Notes: generated by a model not told the origin, from the letters alone. A stretch of DNA of 21,136 nt from Pseudomonadota bacterium (GCA_021797365.1 JAJZZU010000010.1:1-21136), one strand, 5' to 3'. Shown: positions 14,538 through 21,018, numbered from the stretch's first letter. Numbers and translations: made by a program.

Positions 14538-14947
14538 GGAGTCGTTTGCTGTCTTTTTGCCACACGGATGCGGGCCGCGCCGAAAGCCGCCGCCCGAAAC
14601 AGCGCAACGACTGCACGGTGCGGGCCCTAGCCTCAGTCATGGCGTGGCCCTACGACCACGCTTATGACCTCGTAGCGGCTGCCGGACGAAAAAGCGGGAA
14701 ACCTTTCCGGCTGGCAAAGACGTATCTGCCGCAAAAGACCCTGCCGTTTACCACCATCTGCCACAGCTTTCCCGCGAAAGCCGGGGAGCCCCGGATGACA
14801 TTGGGGCGGTTTTGCGCCGAGCATCCTGATAGACGGTTCATCGTCAAAATGGCCAAGCACGTCGTCGCAGTCATCGACGGCATAGCCTATGACGACGAGG
14901 CTCTCGACGAGAATCGGTGCGTCTATCGTGCCTGGGAGTTTTCCTGA
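14534..14947 (+). CDS. Predicted papain-like cysteine protease, 137 aa
   Basis: The protein has NDCTVRALASVMAWPYDHAYDLVAAAGRK near the N-terminus, with Cys27 at the start of a helix, and H109 in AKHVVAVIDGIAYDD, followed by D120. Cys at the N-terminus of the first helix and a later His on a strand with V-A-V-I-D-G is the arrangement of papain-fold and C39-like cysteine peptidases. Small phage- and plasmid-borne proteins with RNDCTVRA...HAVAVIDG are known to me as predicted papain-like enzymes, without proven substrates. The TLGRFCAEHPDRRFIVKMAKH segment fits the same family. The fold may serve in deubiquitinase-like, transglutaminase-like or inactive roles. No signal peptide; cytoplasmic. ATG 14534 overlaps the previous stop and its TGATG overlaps the next gene. 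Confidence 0.75.
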   Translation: MRSRLLSFCHTDAGRAESRRPKQRNDCTVRALASVMAWPYDHAYDLVAAAGRKSGKPFRLAKTYLPQKTLPFTTICHSFPAKAGEPRMTLGRFCAEHPDRRFIVKMAKHVVAVIDGIAYDDEALDENRCVYRAWEFS

Positions 14948-15534
14948 TGAGCGAGAACACAAATAACCCAGTTACACCCGAGACCCTTCAAGAGGTCTTC
15001 GGCGACATCCTGGCCCGCGCCAGCCAAGAGGAGGCATCCCTTCTGACCTCCATCGTCGGTCACACGGCTATCCAGGACGCGAGCGCGGCGGTCGCCCGCG
15101 GGGATGCGTTGGGGTACTACAACGCCATCGCCCTTCGATGGCAACGCGCACAACGGGCCCTCATTGTGTCCGCCCAACCCAACGTCTCTTGGGAGGAGCG
15201 GTTCCTCTTCCTTCACTATGAGTTCATCCTAGCCCATTTTCGGGGCCTTATTGATCGCCATGAGGGGATCAGTTGTTGCGTGGACAAGGCCCACGAGATC
15301 CTGCGGCGCTTAGGGCGTTACCAGACGACAGGAAAGGAAATCCGGTTTGAGGAGACAAGCCCGCGCGATTATCGGTACCCGACGCGAGTGTTTACGACGC
15401 ATGCCGAGATCCTGGCTTTTTACAATGGACTTATGGATCTCTATTTCGGTCGCCCGGAACGGTATCTCGCAGCCCTCCGGGCCATCGAGGAGCGCCTCCA
15501 GGCCCCGCCCCCGGAATCCGCCCCATGTCCTTGA
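14947..15534 (+). CDS. Hypothetical helical protein, 195 aa
   Basis: I do not recognise this protein. It starts at ATG 14947, overlapping the protease-like stop (TGATG), with GGGAG 9 bases upstream; an in-frame ATG at 14917 would overlap the upstream gene by 31 bases. It is acidic at the N-terminus (TLQEVFGDILARASQEEASLLTSIV) and mostly helical, with QRAQRALIVSAQPNVSWEERFLFLHYEFILAHFRGLI in the middle. A Cys pair (ISCCVD) and a short C-terminal helix (RYLAALRAIEERLQ) follow. There is no signal peptide. It sits between a predicted protease and a predicted nuclease-like gene and overlaps the latter by 10 bases. Confidence 0.75.
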   Translation: MSENTNNPVTPETLQEVFGDILARASQEEASLLTSIVGHTAIQDASAAVARGDALGYYNAIALRWQRAQRALIVSAQPNVSWEERFLFLHYEFILAHFRGLIDRHEGISCCVDKAHEILRRLGRYQTTGKEIRFEETSPRDYRYPTRVFTTHAEILAFYNGLMDLYFGRPERYLAALRAIEERLQAPPPESAPCP

Positions 15535-16349
15535 GCCCAACCGAGACCGTGCGCGCGATCCTGCGCCAACGATTTGCGCCCCCCGAGTGGGTGCTGATGG
15601 AGGAACTGGCACCGAAGACCGGCGGCGGGACCGGCTACGCCGATGCGGTGGCCATGAATCTTTGGAAAAGCCGGGGCTACGCCGTGTGTGGCATGGAGAT
15701 CAAGGTCCACCGCGGCGACTGGCTCCGCGAATTGAAGAAGCCCGCCAAGGCCGAAGATGTGTTCCGCTACTGCAACACATGGACAGTCGTCGCTCTTCCC
15801 GGTGTCGTTGAGACCAGCGAAGTGCCGGTGACCTGGGGATTCACGGAGGTCCAGCGTGGACGGCTCGTCGAGATCGTCAAGGCCCCCGCGCTCAATCCGG
15901 ATCCACTAGATCGTCCGTTTGTGGCGTCCCTTATGCGCCGCGGGTTCGCGCAGATCGACAATCTCGTGGAATTGCGGCAACGCCAGACGATCGCCGACAT
16001 GCGGGCGCAGATTGAGGCACAGATTACCGCTGAGGTGGAACGACGCACCCATCGATACGAAGACCTGAAAAAGGCCGTGGAGAAGTGGGAGGCGGCGACA
16101 GGGCTCACGTTCGGTCGTTACGGCGGCCCCGCGATCACGACCATTCAGCTGGCGCAACATTTGGAACGTCTGCGGTTCCAGTTTGCGGACAACGGTCCCG
16201 ATACCGGATTCGCGTTCCTGGGCACCTTGGCGGACAACTTGCAGAGAGCGTCGCAGGTGGTGCGGGAGGCCTTATCGACGACGGGCGTTGGTGAGACCAC
16301 GGCCGCCGGAAAACCTAAAAATGGCGATGTTTCACGGAGGCACAGATGA
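15525..16349 (+). CDS. PD-(D/E)XK nuclease-like protein (MmcB-like)
   Basis: The N-terminal 120 residues carry the elements of a PD-(D/E)XK fold: D40 in GYADAVAMNLW, E58-I-K60 in GMEIKVHRGDWLREL, and a following KPAKAEDVFRYCNTWTVVA strand/helix. This is the MmcB-type pattern (D-A-x-A-x-N ... G-x-E-I-K), a family predicted to cleave DNA or act in repair. The second half is a long coiled coil (QTIADMRAQIEAQITAEVERRTHRYEDLKKAVEKW, about 164-200) and a helical tail with FGRYGGPAITTIQLAQHLERLRF. No cognate methyltransferase is in this operon, though two orphan ones lie upstream. The start overlaps the previous gene by 10 bases; the stop overlaps the next gene (ATGA). Catalytic activity is inferred, not shown. 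Confidence 0.75.
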   Translation: MSLSPTETVRAILRQRFAPPEWVLMEELAPKTGGGTGYADAVAMNLWKSRGYAVCGMEIKVHRGDWLRELKKPAKAEDVFRYCNTWTVVALPGVVETSEVPVTWGFTEVQRGRLVEIVKAPALNPDPLDRPFVASLMRRGFAQIDNLVELRQRQTIADMRAQIEAQITAEVERRTHRYEDLKKAVEKWEAATGLTFGRYGGPAITTIQLAQHLERLRFQFADNGPDTGFAFLGTLADNLQRASQVVREALSTTGVGETTAAGKPKNGDVSRRHR

Positions 16350-16696
16350 ACAGCACAAAATGGTCTGCCTTTAAAGCCGGATGGCCCACAGCCGTTCAAG
16401 ACGGCCTCACGGCGATCTGGTCCGTTGCAACCACAATTGCATACCGGATCCTCCTGCCCATAGCGGTCCTGGCGGCCTTATTTGCGATGATGTTGGGGTT
16501 CTTTCGCGGGTTTTGGCTGACTGCCCCTCCGAAGGTTACACCCCTGTGGCTCGTCTGGGTAACACGAGCAGGTATTCTGGCCGTGATCCTCGGCATCCTC
16601 TACGTCATCATTCTTCTTTTCGTGAACCACGCGATCGAGGCAGGCCAGAAAAAACTACAGGCGGGGACACGGCAAGACCAGGAGGGATGCCCATGA
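16346..16696 (+). CDS. KWxAFxAG-family membrane protein, copy 1
   Basis: A 116-residue protein with an N-terminal TKWSAFKAGW and two membrane helices (about 35-56 and 70-92) separated by FWLTAPPKVTPLWLVWVTRA, then a polar C-terminus (EAGQKKLQAGTRQDQEG). It is clearly paralogous to the next gene (FWLT-x-PP...-W-x-VW-x-TRA in both) and more distantly to 18752. GGAGG at 16336-16340 precedes ATG 16346, which overlaps the nuclease-like stop. Function unknown; the conserved KWxAFxAG N-terminal helix may be an amphipathic interface. The three copies in one operon suggest a hetero-oligomer or separate partners. Confidence 0.78.
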   Translation: MNSTKWSAFKAGWPTAVQDGLTAIWSVATTIAYRILLPIAVLAALFAMMLGFFRGFWLTAPPKVTPLWLVWVTRAGILAVILGILYVIILLFVNHAIEAGQKKLQAGTRQDQEGCP

Positions 16697-17082
16697 CCAT
16701 TACGAAATGGGCCGCATTCAGGGCAGGGCTATCTCTGATCGCCAGGGACCTTCATCAAAAGATTGGGCGCCTATCTATCGACCTCATCTCGCTTGTCATC
16801 TTGCCGACAACGAGCGTGGCGATCGTGATTGTCGCGATCGTGGGAGCCATGCACGCGTTTTGGCTGACGACCCCGCCGCAAACGACGTCCATGTGGTTTG
16901 TGTGGACAACACGCGCAAGCGCTCTCGCGTTGGCTGGCGCATTGGTCGTTTTCTTCGTACATCATGTTATTGGCATGGGGCGGAAACAATTAGAGATCAA
17001 TTCCATCCGCGCAAACGATGAATTGTTGGCTGATGCCGACCGCGCTACAGGTCCGGAAGACTCTACAGGAGAGCACCCATGA
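16693..17082 (+). CDS. KWxAFxAG-family membrane protein, copy 2
   Basis: A 129-residue paralogue of the preceding gene. It has TKWAAFRAGL at the N-terminus, two membrane helices (about 35-56 and 70-92), the linker FWLTTPPQTTSMWFVWTTRA, and a C-terminal tail with ADADRATGPEDSTGEHP that recurs as EADCATGPKG in copy 3. The ATG at 16693 overlaps the stop of copy 1 and is preceded by GGAGGG. An earlier frame-open stretch from 16381 overlaps copy 1 completely and is not a gene. It overlaps the DUF5131 gene by four bases, so the pair are produced together. Confidence 0.78.
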   Translation: MTITKWAAFRAGLSLIARDLHQKIGRLSIDLISLVILPTTSVAIVIVAIVGAMHAFWLTTPPQTTSMWFVWTTRASALALAGALVVFFVHHVIGMGRKQLEINSIRANDELLADADRATGPEDSTGEHP

Positions 17083-18023
17083 GCGACAAGACCAACACAG
17101 CCCCCAATAAGGCAATCTGGAACCCTACGACCCACTACGACCAGCCCTTGCGCTGGCGCAGTCCGCGGCGGATCTTCGTGCGTCTAGCGGATGGAGACCT
17201 TTTCCAGGAGTCTGTGCCGGACGCCTTCGTAGATCACGTGTTGACCGTCATGACTGTGACGCCGCACCACACTTTCTATGTACTCACCAAACATCCGGAG
17301 CGGATGCGCACCTATTTCGCGGATCCCGGACTCTATCGCCGTGTCTTGCGCGCCAGCAATGCGGTGCGCCAAGCGTATCCCAAGCGTGACCTGGACAGTA
17401 TCCCGATCAGCAATCCTGCCTCACAGTTCGCCCCCCATATTTGGTGGGGCGTCTCTATCGAAGACCAGGACAGCGCGGATCGGCGTATTCCACCGATCCT
17501 TCAGATCCCGGTTGCCAACCACTGGGTGAGCGCCGAACCGTTGTTGGGGCCTATCGACTTCGAAGAAGTGCCGGTCGGTATGTTCGGCCCGTTGCGACCC
17601 TATCAGGATACCGAACATCGAGCGCCGCGGCTCAAATGGGTGGTCGTAGGCGGGGAATCGGGACCCAGTGCGCTCCCGATGCACCCGGACTGGGTGATAT
17701 CGCTGCGCGACCAATGTCAAGCGGCGGGTGTCCCGTTCTTTTTCAAACGGTGGGGTGCCTGGTTGCCGGCCAACCAGAACCCCGAGGGCAATGCGCTTTT
17801 CCGGTCTCTGCATCTCGATCTCGACGACGACCTGCGACTCGACGACGACCATGGCAGGACGCGCGCGACCCCAGAGACGGTGGTCGGTATAGATGGAGGA
17901 TGTCTGGACATTACGCACCCACAGTCCTTCCGGATCGAACGTCGCCCCATACTGACGCATAGGGTGGGCGCACTACGCGCTGGACATCGGCTGGATGGAC
18001 GCGTGTATCAGGAGTATCCGTGA
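17079..18023 (+). CDS. DUF5131 (phage Gp37/Gp68) protein lacking the N-terminal Cys cluster
   Basis: The 314-residue protein belongs to the DUF5131/Gp37-Gp68 family. It has IWNPTTHYDQPLRWRSPRRIFV, then DLFQESVPDAFVDHVLTVM, TFYVLTKHPERM (about 65-76), HIWWGVSIEDQ, WVVVGGESG (187-195), HPDWVISLRDQCQAAGVPFFFKRWGAW, and a C-terminus close to the usual RLDGR-x-Y/W-x-E-x-P. Family members normally have a GC-x-x-V-S-x-GC-x-x-CYA cysteine cluster between WNPxxGC and the QPLRW segment, and this is absent. The protein therefore appears to have an internal deletion of roughly 50-60 residues. Because the cluster is thought to hold a metal site, it may be inactive or work differently. The frame is intact, with ATGA overlap upstream and good spacing to the next gene. 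Confidence 0.85.
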   Translation: MSDKTNTAPNKAIWNPTTHYDQPLRWRSPRRIFVRLADGDLFQESVPDAFVDHVLTVMTVTPHHTFYVLTKHPERMRTYFADPGLYRRVLRASNAVRQAYPKRDLDSIPISNPASQFAPHIWWGVSIEDQDSADRRIPPILQIPVANHWVSAEPLLGPIDFEEVPVGMFGPLRPYQDTEHRAPRLKWVVVGGESGPSALPMHPDWVISLRDQCQAAGVPFFFKRWGAWLPANQNPEGNALFRSLHLDLDDDLRLDDDHGRTRATPETVVGIDGGCLDITHPQSFRIERRPILTHRVGALRAGHRLDGRVYQEYP

Positions 18024-18325
18024 TGACCACGAAAGACGCGAGGAAGTGCGAGCCCGTGCTGGATGCTCCGACTATCCCGCACGCCCGGCCCGATTATCGT
18101 CCGTGGGAGCAGTACATGACATGCTGTCATTGCGCGCACCCGCTCGACGACAATCCACGGATGAAGGACGCCCTGAAAACCCACACCACGGCTGGGTGGG
18201 CAAAACAGCAACTCGGGATCCTTGCCGATATGGCGAGTGACCATCATCTACCGGACTGGTATGTCGAGGAGGTGCGACGTATCGCGAATGGCATCACCTT
18301 GATACCGGGACCCCCTTCTCTATAG
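18023..18325 (+). CDS. Hypothetical protein, 100 aa
   Basis: I do not recognise this protein. ATG 18023 overlaps the DUF5131 stop (TGATG) and has AGGAG 8 bases upstream. The N-terminus is irregular and rich in Pro (TIPHARPDYRPWEQY). A CC-x-C segment (MTCCHCAHPLDDNP) might bind a metal ion. The C-terminal half is helical (TAGWAKQQLGILADMASDHHLPDWYVEEVRRIANGITL). It is probably the last gene of the tightly overlapped series; the next gene begins 26 bases later with its own strong ribosome binding site. Confidence 0.72.
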   Translation: MTTKDARKCEPVLDAPTIPHARPDYRPWEQYMTCCHCAHPLDDNPRMKDALKTHTTAGWAKQQLGILADMASDHHLPDWYVEEVRRIANGITLIPGPPSL

Positions 18326-18350
18326 ACGATTACTGTAGGAGGAAACAAGC

Positions 18351-18656
18351 ATGTCCAAAAAAGATCAGGAAACCATCGACGTCGATTCCGTTCGTGCGAT
18401 TTTAGGATGGACGGGCGGCGGCATTCACAAGCGGATCGATGAAAACCGGGAGTTGGTAGAACTGCTGCAACACGACGGTTTTTTAGACCGCTATCCGTGG
18501 GCAATAGAATGGCTGCGCTGTCACGACGAATTTCTTTCCGCGCTCCTCGCGGCCGTTCCGATTAAAAAAGGCCTCTTTATGGGGGCAACTCGAGGTGGCG
18601 CGCCATTTCCGCGACCCTGGCCCCAAGAGATTGATGGCGCGCCTCACAGACAGTGA
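18351..18656 (+). CDS. Conserved small plasmid-type hypothetical protein, 101 aa
   Basis: The product contains ENRELVELLQHDGFLDRYPWAIEWLRCHDEFLSALLAA. Its pattern ENREL-x-ELLQ...W-x-x-WL-x-x-x-D-x-FL is one I recall from small proteins of plasmids and phages in GC-rich proteobacteria. The C-terminus (APFPRPWPQE) also fits. Function unknown. It has the strongest ribosome binding site in this part (TAGGAGGAAA, 8 bases before ATG 18351). The preceding 26 bases hold no clear promoter, so it may belong to the operon upstream. An overlapping 21-codon frame at 18634-18699 lies partly inside its 3' end. Confidence 0.75.
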   Translation: MSKKDQETIDVDSVRAILGWTGGGIHKRIDENRELVELLQHDGFLDRYPWAIEWLRCHDEFLSALLAAVPIKKGLFMGATRGGAPFPRPWPQEIDGAPHRQ

Positions 18657-18699
18657 GCGCCAGGAAATTGCGAGGCAGTTCTGGCGTTCACCAGAATAG
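18634..18699 (+). CDS. 21-codon mini-ORF overlapping the previous gene
   Basis: ATG 18634 opens a frame for MARLTDSERQEIARQFWRSPE. The sequence reads like the start of a real soluble protein (LTDxERQEIxRxFW), but it stops after 21 codons. It overlaps the end of the 18351 gene by 23 bases. The codon before its ATG is TTG, and AAGAGA lies upstream as a weak ribosome binding site. It could be a functional micro-protein, the remnant of a truncated gene, or chance. Confidence 0.3.
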   Translation: MARLTDSERQEIARQFWRSPE

Positions 18700-18751
18700 G
18701 CGACAAGATGGGCATCTTCGTGATGGTCAACAATTTCCCAAGAGGTGAACA

Positions 18752-19063
18752 ATGAATATCAAGTGGAATGCGTTTCGGGCGGGATTGCTTGCCGTTACAG
18801 AGAAACGGATGGAGGGATGGAGAACACGGATGCGGATGCCGATCTTTCTTTTCAGGCTCGCCGTTCCCGTGATTGGGGCTGTGCTCTATATATTTTTATG
18901 CTTTCTTTGGATAGTGGCGCCGTTGGAGGTTCGAATCATCGCCATCGCGGCGGCCATCTTTGGCCTATTCGAGGCTATACCATACCTTATCAAGGTGGGG
19001 CAGGAAAAATCGTTGGCGGAGGCTGACTGTGCCACTGGCCCGAAAGGTCGTGTGCGGTGGTGA
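18752..19063 (+). CDS. KWxAFxAG-family membrane protein, copy 3
   Basis: A 103-residue, more divergent paralogue of the 16346 and 16693 genes: IKWNAFRAGL at the N-terminus, a basic patch (RMEGWRTRMRMP), two or three membrane segments (about 31-53 and 59-80), LWIVAPLEVR as the equivalent of FWLTAPPKVT, and a tail KVGQEKSLAEADCATGPKG matching copy 2. Its last residues (RVRW) are encoded by DNA that belongs to the DUF5131 remnant in another frame, indicating that a deletion has replaced its natural C-terminus. ATG 18752 has AGAGGTG 5 bases upstream. It should still fold as a membrane protein because the change lies at the extreme end. Confidence 0.72.
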   Translation: MNIKWNAFRAGLLAVTEKRMEGWRTRMRMPIFLFRLAVPVIGAVLYIFLCFLWIVAPLEVRIIAIAAAIFGLFEAIPYLIKVGQEKSLAEADCATGPKGRVRW

Positions 19064-19337
19064 ATCCGGTCCCGGCGCGCGCGTGTTCCGCGCGGAATGG
19101 GCCCGCGAAATCCTGCGGCAGTGCCGTGCGGCGCGCACTCCTTTTTTCATGAAGCAGATGGGCGCCGCTTTCAATGATGGGCGGTTTACCTTGAAACTGC
19201 GCCACCGGGCGGGCGCTGACCCAGACGAGTGGCCAGAAGACCTGCGAGTGCGGGAGTATCCGGATCCGGAGAGGGGCCCGATACAACAGTCCCTCACGGA
19301 CGATGAGCACCAAGAGTCCAGCCCGGCACCAAAATAA
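19029..19337 (+). pseudogene. 5'-truncated DUF5131 remnant (C-terminal part only)
   Basis: From about 19045 the frame reads KVVCGGESGPGARVFRAEWAREILRQCRAARTPFFMKQMG, which aligns with VVVGGESG...WVISLRDQCQAAGVPFFFKRWG of the 17079 gene. It then continues with GADPDEWPEDLRVREYP, which resembles another DUF5131 subtype. The first two thirds of the family are missing. A GTG at 19029 with GGAGG 6 bases upstream (19018-19022) would give a 102-residue protein, so a fragment may still be made, overlapping copy 3 of the membrane protein. The divergent C-terminus shows it is not a recent copy of the 17079 gene. Most likely a decayed gene left by deletion. Confidence 0.75.
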
Positions 19338-19348
19338 CAGGAGCGCCT

Positions 19349-19993
19349 ATGCTGATTCATGTCATTCCCCAAATCTACATTCCGCGGCATCTTGGCCCAT
19401 TGGACGTACGGCTTTTTTCGATCGGTATCCCCGAGATCGGATGGCAGCGCAACGAGGAGGCGCTACGGGTCGGGCGCCCTTACCCCAACAAGGGGTACAT
19501 CATAGGGTATGCCGTCGCCCGAACACGAGCAGCTGTCGTAGGACTGTTTGTGGAAACGCCGGACTTTGTGGACCGTTATACTGTGATTGCGCGATGGGGT
19601 ATTGCTGGAGGCGTCAATGGAGATATTACGGTAACACATACGGTTGAGCACACCGTCCTGGACACGGAATACGACGCCGTAAGCGACCTGATGCTCCTGT
19701 GGTATGGGAACGACACTCGGCCTTCCCGCTACCCGGACCTGTATGCGGATAAAGCCCCCGTGCTGATCCAGCCGGTGATGGACCTGTTGCTCGATTCGGA
19801 GGGCGGCACCCGTCGCGGGGGAGATTCGCAAGACAAGATCGGTTCAGACGGACTCATCGTCGAGCGCCGCGAACGGTTCTCTCTGCCCACACTCGAGCGT
19901 GCCCGTTTCGCGGCTCCATTCGCTTTCGCCCCCGGAGTGCGGTTTCCTTCCTGGGTCGATACACCAAAAGGGCGTCTGCATGGGTCCCACTAA
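19349..19993 (+). CDS. Hypothetical protein, 214 aa
   Basis: I do not recognise this protein. ATG 19349 has ACAGGAGCG upstream (AGGAG, 8 bases). It begins MLIHVIPQIYIPRHLGPLDVRLFSIGIPEIGW and has a strand-rich core (YIIGYAVARTRAAVVGLFVE, RYTVIARWGIAGGVNGDITVTHTVEHTVLD). Then come a helix with DLMLLWYGNDTRPSRYPDLY, KAPVLIQPVMDLLLD, and a polar tail. No clear signal peptide or membrane segment. It lies 11 bases after the DUF5131 remnant and overlaps the next gene by 14 bases. The final 40 residues (ERARFAAPFAFAPGVRFPSWVDTPKG) look like a flexible tail. Confidence 0.72.
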   Translation: MLIHVIPQIYIPRHLGPLDVRLFSIGIPEIGWQRNEEALRVGRPYPNKGYIIGYAVARTRAAVVGLFVETPDFVDRYTVIARWGIAGGVNGDITVTHTVEHTVLDTEYDAVSDLMLLWYGNDTRPSRYPDLYADKAPVLIQPVMDLLLDSEGGTRRGGDSQDKIGSDGLIVERRERFSLPTLERARFAAPFAFAPGVRFPSWVDTPKGRLHGSH

Positions 19994-20294
19994 ACATCAA
20001 CGCGGGATCAAGCGCCGCCTGATAGGTGTTTTGGTGGCGCTTTTGATGGGTTTCTCGTCGGCCCCTCATGCCGGATTACCCGCATACGCCCTGCATGGAG
20101 TGGAAGATCACCCGATCGTGAGCACCGTCGGTGTTGGGTTAGCGGCGGGAGCCTATGAATTGTACGAGCACCACTGCCATGTGGTGGACCCCGCAAGACC
20201 AGGGGCTCCGGCACTGTGGGCGTGTGATGGCGTTCAAGGGAACCATTCATGGGTCCAGGAAGCGAAGGACTTGTATTTGGCTTCCATCCGTTAA
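19980..20294 (+). CDS. Small exported/membrane-anchored protein, 104 aa (possibly truncated)
   Basis: ATG 19980 overlaps the previous gene by 14 bases and opens MGPTKHQRGIKRRLIGVLVALLMGFSS. This is a basic N-terminus plus hydrophobic stretch, so the product is exported or anchored, with likely cleavage near SAPHA or PAYA. The remaining 70 residues are polar with His and Cys (EHHCHVVD, ALWACDGVQGN) and end LYLASIR. A longer in-frame start at 19899 hides the signal. Directly after its stop another frame continues with a convincing but headless protein sequence, so this gene may have been fused to, or frameshifted from, that sequence. No family recognised. Confidence 0.6.
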   Translation: MGPTKHQRGIKRRLIGVLVALLMGFSSAPHAGLPAYALHGVEDHPIVSTVGVGLAAGAYELYEHHCHVVDPARPGAPALWACDGVQGNHSWVQEAKDLYLASIR

Positions 20295-20484
20295 GTCTGG
20301 CGCAAGCTGCTCTGGCGTTTATCATCCAGGATTACACGGCGATAGTTTAGGGTACTACAAAAAGATATTGGCGAGATTAAGTAGAGCATATAACGCTGGA
20401 TCGGACATCGATGAATCCTGTCTTAATGTAGAAAACGAGATGGGACGCATCAAACAAGACCTTGCTAACGGTGTTAATAAATGA
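20293..20484 (+). pseudogene. Headless ORF resembling the C-terminus of an AHH-type toxin
   Basis: The frame carrying GVYHPGLHGDSLGYYKKILARLSRAYNAGSDIDESC...NEMGRIKQDLANG ends at 20484 and is protein-like, but it has no good start. The frame stays open back to 20155, only as a shadow of the 19980 gene. The spacing of H-P-G-x-H-G and the Y-x-x-I/V-x-x-x-L helices recalls the tail of AHH/HNH-type polymorphic toxin domains, but the catalytic AHH part is absent. GC content falls here, from about 60 percent to near 45. The frame overlaps the next gene by four bases (ATGA), as toxin and immunity genes often do. Alternatives are a frameshifted 3' half of the 19980 gene or a recombined module end. 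Confidence 0.45.
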
Positions 20485-21008
20485 AAATACTCTCAGCAGA
20501 TATCCCTTTCGACCCACAAGGAAACCCCCTCTTCGCGCAGTTGTGCGATAGCACAAAAAACCTGCACGCGTGGTGGAAAACTATTTTTTTCCATACACCA
20601 AAAATTGATAAACGGCGGTGGGCCACAGCGACATATCAGGAGTGTGGCTTGGAGTGGTGTAGCGATCACAATAATCTTCCGCGTCCCGACGTGATGACAA
20701 CAGCAGGCGTGGATTGGGTGTTGAACGCGAAAGCCTATCAAGCACTGCGCCATTTACTGAACGACACTGGGGACTTCTATGCCGCACACATTGGCGATGG
20801 CGAAGCCATATACCTCTATTTGTGTTGGGAATCCCTCTCTCTGGAGGCTGTAAAAGAAAAAGTCCCGCATGTTTTCCATATAGACCATCAAAGCATGATA
20901 GACCACCGTGATATACCAAACGGTACATTGTTTGTCTCCGATCATTTTCGCGCAACAATAGCGGAAAATGGTATCACCGGTCTTCTTGTTAAAGAGATAA
21001 TCGTGTGA
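20481..21008 (+). CDS. Immunity-protein-like (Imm11/DUF1629-type), 175 aa
   Basis: The intact 175-residue protein begins MKILSADIPFDPQGNP and ends NGTLFVSDHFRATIAENGITGLLVKEI. This end resembles the I-F-V-S-D/E-x-F-K-x-x-x-x-x-N-x-x-G motif of DUF1629/Imm11 immunity proteins. Earlier parts fit the same family: VDWVLNAKAYQALRHLL, then FYAAHIGDGEAIYLYLCWESLSL. Imm11-type proteins neutralise partner toxins, commonly HNH/AHH nucleases. The gene is AT-richer than the surrounding cargo, which suggests separate acquisition together with the toxin-like fragment just upstream. No signal peptide. ATG 20481 overlaps the upstream frame by four bases, but a Shine-Dalgarno sequence is weak. Confidence 0.55.
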   Translation: MKILSADIPFDPQGNPLFAQLCDSTKNLHAWWKTIFFHTPKIDKRRWATATYQECGLEWCSDHNNLPRPDVMTTAGVDWVLNAKAYQALRHLLNDTGDFYAAHIGDGEAIYLYLCWESLSLEAVKEKVPHVFHIDHQSMIDHRDIPNGTLFVSDHFRATIAENGITGLLVKEIIV

Positions 21009-21018
21009 GATTTTGTGT

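Noticed and set aside
9563..16349. The methyltransferases and the PD-(D/E)XK protein as one restriction-modification system
   Set aside because: They lie in separate operons with a minus-strand gene between them, and MmcB-like proteins are not typical restriction enzymes; no specificity subunit is seen.
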